This document shows positions 23,696-31,482 of a stretch of 39,722 nt of DNA, piece by piece. Under the pieces are notes generated by a model. The model saw only the letters and a program-made list of their open reading frames with translations. It did no database searches and was not told the origin of the DNA. Source of the DNA: an uncultured Clostridia bacterium (GTDB taxonomy: Bacteria; Bacillota; Clostridia; Oscillospirales; Acutalibacteraceae); NCBI GenBank assembly GCA_947588875.1, contig CANPZK010000005.1, positions 1-39,722 of the forward strand, given 5' to 3'. How positions within the stretch are numbered: position 1 is the first letter of the stretch; each line of letters opens with the position of its first letter. Both the position numbers and the translations under genes were made by a program.

Positions 23696-25399
23696 ATGTT
23701 AGACTCTTACAAAAAGTATGTGCCGTTCAAGCAAATCAAGCTGGAGAACAGGGAGTGGCCGGACAAAACGATAACAAAAGCGCCGATATGGTGCAGCGTT
23801 GACCTGCGCGACGGCAATCAGGCGCTCATCGACCCGATGAACCTACAGGAGAAGCTGGAATTTTTCAAGCTCCTGTGCGATATAGGCTTCAAGGAGATCG
23901 AGATAGGCTTCCCGTCAGCGTCCGAAACGGAATACGAGATATGCCGCGAGCTTATCGAGGGCAGCCACATACCGGACGACGTGACGATACAGGTGCTCGT
24001 TCAGGCGAGAGAGCACCTGATAAGAAAGACGTTTGAGGCGATAAAGGGAGCGAAGAACGTCATAGTACACTTTTACAACTCGACCTCAACGCTCCAGAGG
24101 AAGGTCGTTTTCCACACGGATATGGAGGGCATAACAAAGATAGCCGTGGACGGGGCGAAGCTGATAAAGGAGCTGACGGACAGCTACGAGGGGGAAACCA
24201 ATATACGCTTTGAGTACTCGCCCGAGAGCTTCAGCGGCACCGAGGTGGACTTTTCGGTAAATATCTGCGCGGCGGTCATGGAGGCGCTCGGAAGCACAAA
24301 GGAGAACCCGATAATACTCAACCTGCCGAACACGGTGGAAATGTGTACGCCGAACACCTACGCCGACCAGATAGAATACTTCATAAAGCACCTGCCGAAC
24401 AGAGAGGCGGCAATAATCAGCCTGCACCCGCACAACGACAGAGGCACGGGAGTGGCTGCGACTGAGCTTGCGCTGCTCGCCGGAGCCGACAGAGTCGAGG
24501 GCACGCTCTTCGGCAACGGAGAGAGAACGGGCAACCTCGATATAGTGACGGTCGGACTCAATATGTTTACGCAGGGAGTCGACCCGAAGCTCGACCTCTA
24601 CAATATCCCAAAGCTCAAGGAGGTCTACGAGCGCTGCACCAAGATGAAGGTGCACGAAAGAACGCCGTACGCCGGCGAGCTTGTGTTCACGGCGTTTTCC
24701 GGTTCGCATCAGGACGCGATAAACAAGGGAACGCAGTATATGTCCGACACCCATTCCGATTACTGGGAGGTTCCGTATCTGCCGATAGACCCCGCCGACG
24801 TCGGCCGCGAGTACGAGCCGATAATAAGAATCAACTCGCAGTCCGGCAAGGGCGGAGCGGCGTTCGTTATGGCGCACACCTTCGGCTATCACCTGCCGAA
24901 AAAAATGCACCCGGAATTCGGGGCGCTCGTCCAGGCGGAGTGCGACAAGATAGGCAGAGAGCTTATGCCCAAGGAGCTGCTGCACGTATTTGAAAGGGAG
25001 TATCTCTATATACCCAAGAAGTACGACTTAAAAAGGCACCATATAACGCAGAGCGGCTCCGACGATGACGACCGGGTGACGTTCAGCGGCATAATTTCCG
25101 TCAATATAGACGGGGATATAAGCGAAAAGCCGATAGAGGGCAGGGGCAACGGCCCGATAGACGCGTTCTTCAACGCGATGAAGTCGATAGGAGTGGACTG
25201 CTATAAATTCCTCTCGTACAGCGAGCACGCTATAAGCGAGGGCAGCGACTCAAAGGCGATAGCGTACATCGAGCTGCTGCGCAAAAACGGCAAGGGGATA
25301 TTCGGAGTCGGCATCGGCAGCAATATCAATATGGCGTCGATATACGGACTTCTCAACGCAATAAACAGGGCGAACTATCTGCTGAAGCAGGGAAAGTAA
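23696..25399 (+). CDS. leuA: 2-isopropylmalate synthase
   Basis: This enzyme condenses acetyl-CoA with 2-oxoisovalerate, the committed step of leucine synthesis. The 567-residue protein begins at the ATG at 23696 (AAAGGAGG site); the frame continues upstream through the T-box but that part is not coding. The catalytic TIM barrel has WCSVDLRDGNQALIDPMN, the divalent-metal motif SLHPHNDRGTG, and GTLFGNGERTGNLDI. A linker (SQSGKGGAAFVM) leads to a C-terminal LeuA dimer domain (from about residue 440) that binds leucine for feedback inhibition. Length and sequence fit the long (type 2) LeuA seen in actinobacteria and some Clostridia. Confidence 0.96.
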   Translation: MLDSYKKYVPFKQIKLENREWPDKTITKAPIWCSVDLRDGNQALIDPMNLQEKLEFFKLLCDIGFKEIEIGFPSASETEYEICRELIEGSHIPDDVTIQVLVQAREHLIRKTFEAIKGAKNVIVHFYNSTSTLQRKVVFHTDMEGITKIAVDGAKLIKELTDSYEGETNIRFEYSPESFSGTEVDFSVNICAAVMEALGSTKENPIILNLPNTVEMCTPNTYADQIEYFIKHLPNREAAIISLHPHNDRGTGVAATELALLAGADRVEGTLFGNGERTGNLDIVTVGLNMFTQGVDPKLDLYNIPKLKEVYERCTKMKVHERTPYAGELVFTAFSGSHQDAINKGTQYMSDTHSDYWEVPYLPIDPADVGREYEPIIRINSQSGKGGAAFVMAHTFGYHLPKKMHPEFGALVQAECDKIGRELMPKELLHVFEREYLYIPKKYDLKRHHITQSGSDDDDRVTFSGIISVNIDGDISEKPIEGRGNGPIDAFFNAMKSIGVDCYKFLSYSEHAISEGSDSKAIAYIELLRKNGKGIFGVGIGSNINMASIYGLLNAINRANYLLKQGK

Positions 25400-25419
25400 G
25401 CGGATAAAACGCGAATACC

Positions 25420-25449
25420 GGCGGCAGGCGCTTTAAAGTGCCTGCCGCC
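25420..25449 (+). terminator. Hairpin after leuA, probable terminator
   Basis: GGCGGCAGGC (25420-25429) pairs with GCCTGCCGCC (25440-25449), with CTTT/AAAG inside. Only TT follows, so it is a weak terminator or a stabilising hairpin. Confidence 0.6.
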
Positions 25450-25582
25450 TTAAAATGCAAAAAAACGGCTCGAAAAAAACCTTGAGCGTGAGCGGGTCGC
25501 GGCGGCTTTTTATTAATTGCCCAATTTTATTCCGCGGCGGCGGCGTAATCCCGTCATAATGGTGAATTATTATGCAAAGCGG
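25450..25582. other. Intergenic region without recognised gene
   Basis: The interval from leuA to the SGNH gene is 444 bases long. This left part holds A-tracts and short GC-rich repeats but no clear gene. The right part carries a promoter and a short ORF described separately. Confidence 0.5.
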
Positions 25583-25611
25583 TTGACACGACCCGATTCA
25601 GGGGATAAAAT
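25583..25611 (+). promoter_or_regulatory. Promoter before a short ORF and the SGNH gene
   Basis: TTGACA (25583-25588) and TAAAAT (25606-25611) with a 17-base spacer. A further TATAAT near 25801 may start a second transcript closer to the SGNH gene. Confidence 0.65.
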
Positions 25612-25657
25612 AATAGAAAATATTGTGGGTTTTTGCGCCCGTTCTAAAAAGGAGGAT

Positions 25658-25753
25658 ATGATTAGGAAAATTATCCGCGCGACGGCTTTGTCGGCGGCGG
25701 AAAAAAAGGAGCGTCCGTCCGATTACGGCGGAGAACGCGCCCGAAGAGGTTAA
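25658..25753 (+). CDS. Possible 31-residue basic peptide
   Basis: The ATG at 25658 has a strong AAAGGAGG site and lies 46 bases after a promoter. The 31-residue peptide starts MIRKIIRATALSAAEKKERP and ends in Arg-rich ERARRG. No hairpin of terminator type follows directly, so transcription may run on to the SGNH gene. It may be a leader peptide or a chance frame; no family is recognised. Confidence 0.35.
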   Translation: MIRKIIRATALSAAEKKERPSDYGGERARRG

Positions 25754-25843
25754 AACGCATAACGAATTTTTTACTTGAAGATTAAAAAAGCAGTATGCAG
25801 TATAATATATGCTGCGGATACAGATAATACGGAGAAATGACAA

Positions 25844-26806
25844 ATGGACAGAAACAATAACAGAAATATGGGAAACGGCGGAGATAACAGGGACTATTAC
25901 CGCAAGCGCGCAATACAGAGAAAGCGCGAGCGCGAGCTTAAAAAGAGAAGGCGCAGAATGGTGCTTGCCGCGGTTGCGGTCGTTGTGGTAATAGCGGTGA
26001 TCGTTATCTCCTCGGTAAGCTGCATAGGCGGCTGTGTAGGCGGCGCAGGTAATCAGCAAAGCACGGACCCGTCGCAGACCGACGCGGCGGCGCAGATTGA
26101 AACGACGGCTCAGACGGAAGCCGAAACCAAACCGACAGAGGCGGCGACGGACGAAACGGACGCACAGGGCAAGGTGCCGCCGTCATACTTTGACGACGCG
26201 GTGTTCGTCGGCGACAGCGTGACGATGAGCTTCCAGATGTATGTCGACAGCCAGAGGAACGAGGGTATCGACTGCCTCGGCAAGGCGTATATGCTCTGCG
26301 CGGGAAGCCTCGGCTATACAAACGCCGTGCTTATGCCGGCGGGCGATCCGGACAGCGTGCTGCCTATTTATCAAGGCGTACAGCAGCCGCTTGAGGACAG
26401 CATAGCGCAGATAGGCGCGAAGAAGATATATATAATGCTCGGAATGAACGACGTCGGCGGATACGATATGGACGACATAATGGAGAACGCGGACACCGTG
26501 CTGACCAATATACACGACAAGAACCCCGACGCAAAGATATATATCGAGTCGGTCACGCCGACAATACGCGCGAACCCGCTTGAGCACCTCAACAACGAGC
26601 TGATAAGGGAGTTCAACTCGAGAATGAAGACGTACGCCGATATGCACGGCTACGGCTATCTCGACATTTACTCGGTAGTGTGCGACGAGGACGGATACCT
26701 GAAGGACGAGTACTGCTCCGACCCCGACGCTATGGGAATACACTTTACGCCGAGCGCGGACGCAGCATGGGAGGATTATCTCCTAAGACACCCCGAGGGA
26801 AAATAA
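25844..26806 (+). CDS. Membrane-anchored SGNH/GDSL-type hydrolase
   Basis: The 320-residue protein has a basic N-terminus (KRERELKKRRRR), one membrane helix at about residues 44-62, a low-complexity Thr/Glu linker (about 75-108), and an extracellular SGNH domain. Catalytic residues are readable: S125 in FVGDSVT, N202 in MLGMNDVGG, and D295 with H300 in DPDAMGIHFTPS. SGNH enzymes remove or transfer acetyl groups from surface glycans. The neighbouring MBOAT and DHHW genes suggest work on the same O-acetylated polymer. The ATG at 25844 is preceded by AGAAATGACAA, a poor ribosome site. Confidence 0.88.
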   Translation: MDRNNNRNMGNGGDNRDYYRKRAIQRKRERELKKRRRRMVLAAVAVVVVIAVIVISSVSCIGGCVGGAGNQQSTDPSQTDAAAQIETTAQTEAETKPTEAATDETDAQGKVPPSYFDDAVFVGDSVTMSFQMYVDSQRNEGIDCLGKAYMLCAGSLGYTNAVLMPAGDPDSVLPIYQGVQQPLEDSIAQIGAKKIYIMLGMNDVGGYDMDDIMENADTVLTNIHDKNPDAKIYIESVTPTIRANPLEHLNNELIREFNSRMKTYADMHGYGYLDIYSVVCDEDGYLKDEYCSDPDAMGIHFTPSADAAWEDYLLRHPEGK

Positions 26807-26941
26807 ACGGCTCATAAAAAGTCATTGAGGCTCGGCGACAGGCGCGAACCGGCGCGGCTATTACCGCGCTCGCGCCGCCTTGCGGGCTTCGGAAATATAA
26901 CAATTATATAAAAACGAAAAGCAAAGAAAGAGGGAAATAAA

Positions 26942-27433
26942 ATGAAAATCAAAACAATCACAAAATCGGCTTTAATCTTCGTTCTGGCGCTTATCGCGGC
27001 GCTGTCCGTATGCTCCTGCGGAGGCGGCGGCTCAAAAACTCCGGCGGTTGCGGATATAGCAAAGGCGATAACGGACAAGTACCCGCTCAGCGCCGCAATG
27101 GCTGAGGTAACGGGCGAGGACAAGATAAAGAACGTCTACGGCTTTGACGCGTCGGATTACAGCGAGATAGCCGCATATGTAAACAATTCAGGCGTTGAGC
27201 AGGACGAGATAGTAATAGTAAAGGCTTCGTCGCCCGATAAGGTTGCCTCTATCAAGGAAAAGCTCGAAAACAAGATGACTGCCAAGCTCAATCAGACAAA
27301 GAACTATCTCCCCGAGCAGTACGCCATGATTGAAAAGTGCGAGGTAGCGGAAAAGGGCGACTATGTGAGAATGATAATCTCTCCGAACGCTGACGATATG
27401 GTGTCGATATTCAACGCCCAATTCGGCGAGTGA
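26942..27433 (+). CDS. DUF4358-type lipoprotein
   Basis: The 163-residue protein has a lipoprotein signal (KSALIFVLALIAALSVCSC; Cys at 24 or 26) followed by a small domain with IAKAITDKYPL, YSEIAAYVNNSGVEQDEIVIVKA and a long amphipathic helix, ending VRMIISPNADDMVSIFNAQF. This layout matches DUF4358 proteins, which in Clostridia frequently sit next to MBOAT acyltransferase genes. The role is not established; it may be an accessory of surface O-acylation. An AGAGGGAAATAAA ribosome site precedes the ATG. Confidence 0.8.
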   Translation: MKIKTITKSALIFVLALIAALSVCSCGGGGSKTPAVADIAKAITDKYPLSAAMAEVTGEDKIKNVYGFDASDYSEIAAYVNNSGVEQDEIVIVKASSPDKVASIKEKLENKMTAKLNQTKNYLPEQYAMIEKCEVAEKGDYVRMIISPNADDMVSIFNAQFGE

Positions 27434-27474
27434 TTCATTTTTCTTCGGCTGTCGCTTAATATAGCATTTGTTAT

Positions 27475-27562
27475 CGGGGGGAGCTGACGCTCCCCCTCGG
27501 GCGCTTGATAAACCTGTTTTCGGTGAACGCGGCGAAAAAATAAAGGCGTTCACCGGAGCGCT
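27475..27562. repeat. Two intergenic hairpins before the MBOAT gene
   Basis: GGGGGAGC/GCTCCCCC (loop TGAC) lies near 27478-27497 and CGGTGAACGC/GCGTTCACCG near 27520-27553, the latter enclosing AAAAAATAAAG. No T-run follows either. They resemble the hairpins near 35838 and 39600. Confidence 0.6.
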
Positions 27563-27660
27563 TTTTAATGGCGGCGCGCCTTTGCAAGCCGCCGAAGCTC
27601 CCAAAGCCGTTAAAGGCATTCGGAGGGTAAAATAAAGAATATCACGGAGGTGGACCGCGA

Positions 27661-29058
27661 ATGGTTTTTTCCAGTCTGCTGTTTTTGTTTTTGTATCTGC
27701 CGCTGACGCTCCTCCTTTACTATCTCGTCCCCCGCAGATGCAAAAACATATTCCTGTTTTTAATAAGCCTTGTGTTCTACGGCTGGGGCGAGCCCCTGTT
27801 CGTTTTGCTGATGCTCGGCTCGATACTGGTAAACTATTTTCACACATATTTTATATATAAATACAAGGATAACAGGGCGCTCGGCAAAAGGCTGGTAATA
27901 TCCTCGGTGATAATAAATCTCGCGCTGCTCGGCTTTTTCAAGTACGCCGGATTTATAACCGAGAGCCTGAAAATAGTCCTCCCATTCCTCAATATACCCG
28001 TAATATCCGTGCCGCTCCCGATAGGAATTTCATTTTACACCTTCCAGACGATGTCGTGCGTGATTGACGTTTACAGGGGCGACGCGCCGGCAAAAAAGAA
28101 CTTTATCACGTTTGGAACGTACGTCGTGCTGTTTCCCCAACTCATAGCGGGGCCGATAGTGCGCTATAAGGACGTTGCGGACCAGCTCGACAGCCGCCGC
28201 GAGAATATGGAGCAATTCGCGGACGGAGTAAAGCTGTTTATGGTCGGCCTCGGCAAGAAGATACTGATAGCGAATCAGATGGGGCTTATGTGGGACAGCA
28301 TAAGGGCGACCGGTCAGGAAAACGGAATACTCGGCAGCTGGGCGGGCATAATAGCCTACTCTCTGCAAATATATTTCGATTTCAGCGGTTACTCTGATAT
28401 GGCGATAGGCCTCGGGCGAATGCTCGGCTTTGAATTTTTGAAAAACTTCAATTACCCGTATATCTCAAAGACGATAACGGAGTTTTGGCGGCGCTGGCAC
28501 ATATCCCTCAGCACATGGTTCCGCGAGTATGTGTATATCCCGCTCGGCGGAAACCGCAAGGGCGTGCCGAGACAGATAATAAACCTGCTGATAGTCTGGG
28601 GCTGCACCGGCTTCTGGCACGGGGCTTCGCTCAATTTCCTGCTGTGGGGTCTTTATTTCGGAGTGCTGCTGATAATCGAGAAGTTTGTGCTAATGCGCTT
28701 TCTCGACAAGCTCCCCGCGTTTGTCAGACACATATACGCGCTTTTCCTGATATGTATAGGCTGGGTAATATTCTACTTTGAGGACTTCGGCGAGATGATG
28801 AGCTTCCTCGGAAGCCTTTTCAACCCCTCAGCCGGTCTGATAAGCGGCGACGCGCTGCAAATTCTGATTTCGTATTTACCGCTGCTGGCAGTCGCGATAG
28901 CCGCGAGCACGCCGCTTGCGAGCAATATATATCAAAAGGTCAGGACATGGAAATATATATGGCTGCCCGAGGCGGGGCTGTGCCTTGCGGGGCTTATGCT
29001 CTGCACGTCGTCGCTCGTTAGCCAGAGCTACAATCCGTTTATCTACTTCAGGTTTTAA
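27661..29058 (+). CDS. MBOAT-family O-acyltransferase (PatA/AlgI-like)
   Basis: This 465-residue polytopic membrane protein moves acyl (usually acetyl) groups across the membrane for attachment to extracellular polysaccharide. The family start FSSLLFLFLYLPLTLLLYYLV is typical. FRWRWHISLSTWF-like sequence is present as FWRRWHISLSTWFREYVYI (H280), the conserved catalytic histidine is H320 in GFWHGASLNFLLWG, and PIGISFYTFQTMSCVIDVY and FPQLIAGPIVRY are strongly conserved. About eleven helices are visible. A GGAGG site precedes the ATG. The DHHW partner follows after 26 bases. Confidence 0.95.
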   Translation: MVFSSLLFLFLYLPLTLLLYYLVPRRCKNIFLFLISLVFYGWGEPLFVLLMLGSILVNYFHTYFIYKYKDNRALGKRLVISSVIINLALLGFFKYAGFITESLKIVLPFLNIPVISVPLPIGISFYTFQTMSCVIDVYRGDAPAKKNFITFGTYVVLFPQLIAGPIVRYKDVADQLDSRRENMEQFADGVKLFMVGLGKKILIANQMGLMWDSIRATGQENGILGSWAGIIAYSLQIYFDFSGYSDMAIGLGRMLGFEFLKNFNYPYISKTITEFWRRWHISLSTWFREYVYIPLGGNRKGVPRQIINLLIVWGCTGFWHGASLNFLLWGLYFGVLLIIEKFVLMRFLDKLPAFVRHIYALFLICIGWVIFYFEDFGEMMSFLGSLFNPSAGLISGDALQILISYLPLLAVAIAASTPLASNIYQKVRTWKYIWLPEAGLCLAGLMLCTSSLVSQSYNPFIYFRF

Positions 29059-29084
29059 TCGAGGGGAAAGGACGGTAACTGAAA

Positions 29085-30218
29085 TTGAATAAAAAAAAGC
29101 TGCTGCATTTTATACCGGCAATCGTCTTTTTGGCGTTTATATTCACAATGGGGATATTGTTTATATTTCTGCCAAAGTCCGATTACTCCTCAAACGAAAA
29201 GCGTTATCTCGCGGATTTCCCAGAAGTCTCCGCCGACAATATACTCTTCGGCAAGTTCGACACGCAGTTTGAAAGCTATATGTCGGACCATATAGCCGGC
29301 AGGGATTTCTTTGTCGGGACTAACGCGTATTATGACCTCTATACGGGCAGGAACGGCTCTAACGGGGTGTATATGGGAAAGGACAACTACCTTATAAACG
29401 ACCCGGTCGAGCGTGAAAACAAGCTCGAGGACAATCTGAAGATGTTTTCGGATTTCACCTCGGCAAATAAGCTGAACACCACCCTTATGATAATCCCGAG
29501 CACGGGATATATAATGAAAGATAAGCTCCCGGCGAACCACAAGGAATATCTCGACGAAGAATATTTCAAAACCATCGATAAAAATTCGGGAGATATGAAG
29601 TTCGTGAACGTGATGAGCGCGTTCAAAAAGGCGGCAAAATCCACTCAGCTTTATTACCGCACGGATCACCACTGGACGACTCCGGGGGCGTATCTCGCGT
29701 ACACAAAATACTGCGAAAGCGCGGGGCTTGAGAGCGCAAAGGAGAGCGTTTTTTCAAAGATGAAGGTCGGCGGATTTTACGGCACAACGTATTCAACGAG
29801 CGCCTTCTGGGGCACTCCGCCGGACGACATAGAGTTTTGGGAAAACAGGGATAATATAGGCGCGGTGAGCGTAAGTATAACGGAGGGCGAGAAAACGACC
29901 GAGCACGAGGGCTATTTCTTCCTCAGCCACCTCGAAGAGGACGACAAATACCCGACCTTCCTTGACGGCAACCACGCGCTTGTTGATATAAAAAACGAGA
30001 ACGCGCAGGGCGGAAAGCTCCTTGTCATAAAGGACTCCTTTGCCCACGCCTTTGTGCCCTTCCTCTCCGAGAATTATTCGGAGATAATAATGGTCGATTT
30101 GAGATACTACAAAAAGCCGATTTCGGAGCTTGTAAAGGAAAATAAGATAAGCGAATGTCTTGTGCTTTACAGCCTTGACAATTTCGCTGTGGATACCGAC
30201 GTTGCGTTCCTTGCGTAA
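29085..30218 (+). CDS. DHHW-motif protein, partner of MBOAT O-acetylation (AlgX/AlgJ-like)
   Basis: The TTG at 29085 is the only reasonable start that keeps the N-terminal anchor (FIPAIVFLAFIFTMGILFIFL). The extracellular part of the 377-residue protein has the motif YRTDHHWTTPGAYLAYTKY (D194-H195-H196-W197), the catalytic signature of AlgX/AlgJ-type acetylesterase-transferases, and the later FAHAFVPFLSEN block with the third catalytic residue (DSFAHAF). It would accept acetyl groups delivered by the MBOAT protein and transfer them to a glycan. Gene order MBOAT-DHHW is the standard pair. Confidence 0.9.
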   Translation: MNKKKLLHFIPAIVFLAFIFTMGILFIFLPKSDYSSNEKRYLADFPEVSADNILFGKFDTQFESYMSDHIAGRDFFVGTNAYYDLYTGRNGSNGVYMGKDNYLINDPVERENKLEDNLKMFSDFTSANKLNTTLMIIPSTGYIMKDKLPANHKEYLDEEYFKTIDKNSGDMKFVNVMSAFKKAAKSTQLYYRTDHHWTTPGAYLAYTKYCESAGLESAKESVFSKMKVGGFYGTTYSTSAFWGTPPDDIEFWENRDNIGAVSVSITEGEKTTEHEGYFFLSHLEEDDKYPTFLDGNHALVDIKNENAQGGKLLVIKDSFAHAFVPFLSENYSEIIMVDLRYYKKPISELVKENKISECLVLYSLDNFAVDTDVAFLA

Positions 30219-30248
30219 GCGGGGATAAGATTCAGAGGCGGAAATGAT

Positions 30249-31220
30249 ATGAAAAAAACGAAAAAGCGGAGATCAAGGGCGGCCGACGTGATCTTCAGGA
30301 TATTTCTTATAGTCGTTTTTCTGATAGGCGTAGCCCTGCTTTTATATCCGGCTATGGGCAATGTTATAACCTGCACCCAACAGCACCAGGTCATAGACGA
30401 ATACGAACGTCAGGTTGAGATGATGCGCAAGCAGAAGCTGAAACAGCAGAGGGAGCTTGCGATAGATTACAACGAATCTCTAAAGCAGATAACGCTCCAG
30501 GACCCGTTTTCGCCGATAGAGCATGAAACACAGCCTACCGCCGAGGATTTGCGCCTTGACGAATACTACCAGATGCTGACGATAGGCGGCGAGAATATGC
30601 TCGGGTATATAAAGATACCCGTAATAAACATCTCGATACCGATTTATCACGACGCCACTGAGATGCAGCTTCAAAAGGGAGTCGGGCACCTCAGGGGAAC
30701 CTCGCTTCCGGTCGGCGGAAAAAGCACGCACTGCGTTCTCTCGGGACACACGGGCGTGCCGGGCAATATGCTGTTTACCGACCTCGACAAGATGAAGATA
30801 GGCGACAGATTTTACCTTCACGTCCTCGACGACGTTTTGGCTTATGAGGTGGACAAAATAGACGTTGTGGAGCCGGACGACACTTCAAAGATACACATAT
30901 ACGAGGGCAAGGACTACTGCACCCTGCTCACCTGCACGCCCTACGGACTGAACACGCACCGACTGCTTGTAAGGGGCGAGAGGGTGGAATATATAGAGGG
31001 CGAGGACGACGACAACGTAGAGATAGTCGAGGTTACCGACGCTCAGGGCAGAGTTATAGAGAGAAAGGTCGCCCCGCGCGACTATTTCGAGATATTCGGC
31101 GTGCGCGTGCCGCACTGGGTAATATACGTTCTCCTGCCGACTCTGATAATGCTGCTGCTCCTGCTGATAGCTATAATTTCGAGGAGAAGACTGCGGCGAA
31201 GCCGCTCCGCGCAGAAATAG
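30249..31220 (+). CDS. Class C-type sortase
   Basis: The 323-residue protein has an N-terminal membrane helix (about 14-38), a lid motif DPF (D85-P86-F87), a sortase beta-barrel, and a C-terminal helix at about 285-310 (VIYVLLPTLIMLLLLLIAII) followed by a basic end. Catalytic residues are H167 in LSGHTG, C229 in TLLTCTPYG, and R242 in HRLLVRG. The DP(F/W) lid plus C-terminal anchor is typical of pilus-building class C sortases. No LPxTG or pilin gene is visible nearby, and it lies in the MBOAT/DHHW cluster (30 bases after DHHW). It may therefore attach surface proteins in cell-wall glycan assembly, or serve pilins encoded elsewhere. Confidence 0.9.
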   Translation: MKKTKKRRSRAADVIFRIFLIVVFLIGVALLLYPAMGNVITCTQQHQVIDEYERQVEMMRKQKLKQQRELAIDYNESLKQITLQDPFSPIEHETQPTAEDLRLDEYYQMLTIGGENMLGYIKIPVINISIPIYHDATEMQLQKGVGHLRGTSLPVGGKSTHCVLSGHTGVPGNMLFTDLDKMKIGDRFYLHVLDDVLAYEVDKIDVVEPDDTSKIHIYEGKDYCTLLTCTPYGLNTHRLLVRGERVEYIEGEDDDNVEIVEVTDAQGRVIERKVAPRDYFEIFGVRVPHWVIYVLLPTLIMLLLLLIAIISRRRLRRSRSAQK

Positions 31221-31226
31221 CGCGAT

Positions 31227-31247
31227 TTGACAGAATAAAATAAAGGC
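31227..31247 (+). repeat. Short AT-rich repeat motif, copy a
   Basis: TTGACAGAATAAAATAAAGG occurs here right after the sortase stop. Near-identical motifs lie at 35795 and 39544, each adjacent to hairpins. Confidence 0.6.
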
Positions 31248-31266
31248 TCGCCCGCCGCAAAGGGCG

Positions 31267-31303
31267 AAAATCCCCTTGCCGTCGTATGCGCGAGGGGATT
31301 TTT
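31267..31303 (+). terminator. Intrinsic terminator after the sortase gene
   Basis: AAAATCCCCT pairs with AGGGGATTTT around a 16-base interior, followed by TA. It ends the SGNH-MBOAT-DHHW-sortase cluster. Confidence 0.85.
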
Positions 31304-31421
31304 ATGCGATAAGGCGCGTTTCTAAAATAATCGGGCGGCGCTCATCGGCTCTCGTATTAGCAAATTATTAACATTTACCAACGGTTTAAATTGCGTTAAA
31401 AGAATTAAAAACCACGGCGTT

Positions 31422-31432
31422 TATAATATAAT
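31422..31432 (+). promoter_or_regulatory. Possible -10 element(s) for the activase gene
   Basis: Two overlapping TATAAT sequences at 31422-31427 and 31427-31432 lie about 50 bases before the activase start, but no good -35 is present. Region 31304-31482 shows no other feature. Confidence 0.35.
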
Positions 31433-31482
31433 GATATATTGAAATACTGGCGACATAGTGAATTATTTTAGGAGGGTTACCC

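Noticed and set aside
24086..24985. Long open frame (299 codons) on the - strand inside leuA
   Set aside because: It is antisense to a certain enzyme gene; codon bias of the GC-rich + strand keeps the opposite frame open. Similar shadows lie in amt (13221-14132), metG (20875-21501) and ilvB (38397-39380, + strand).
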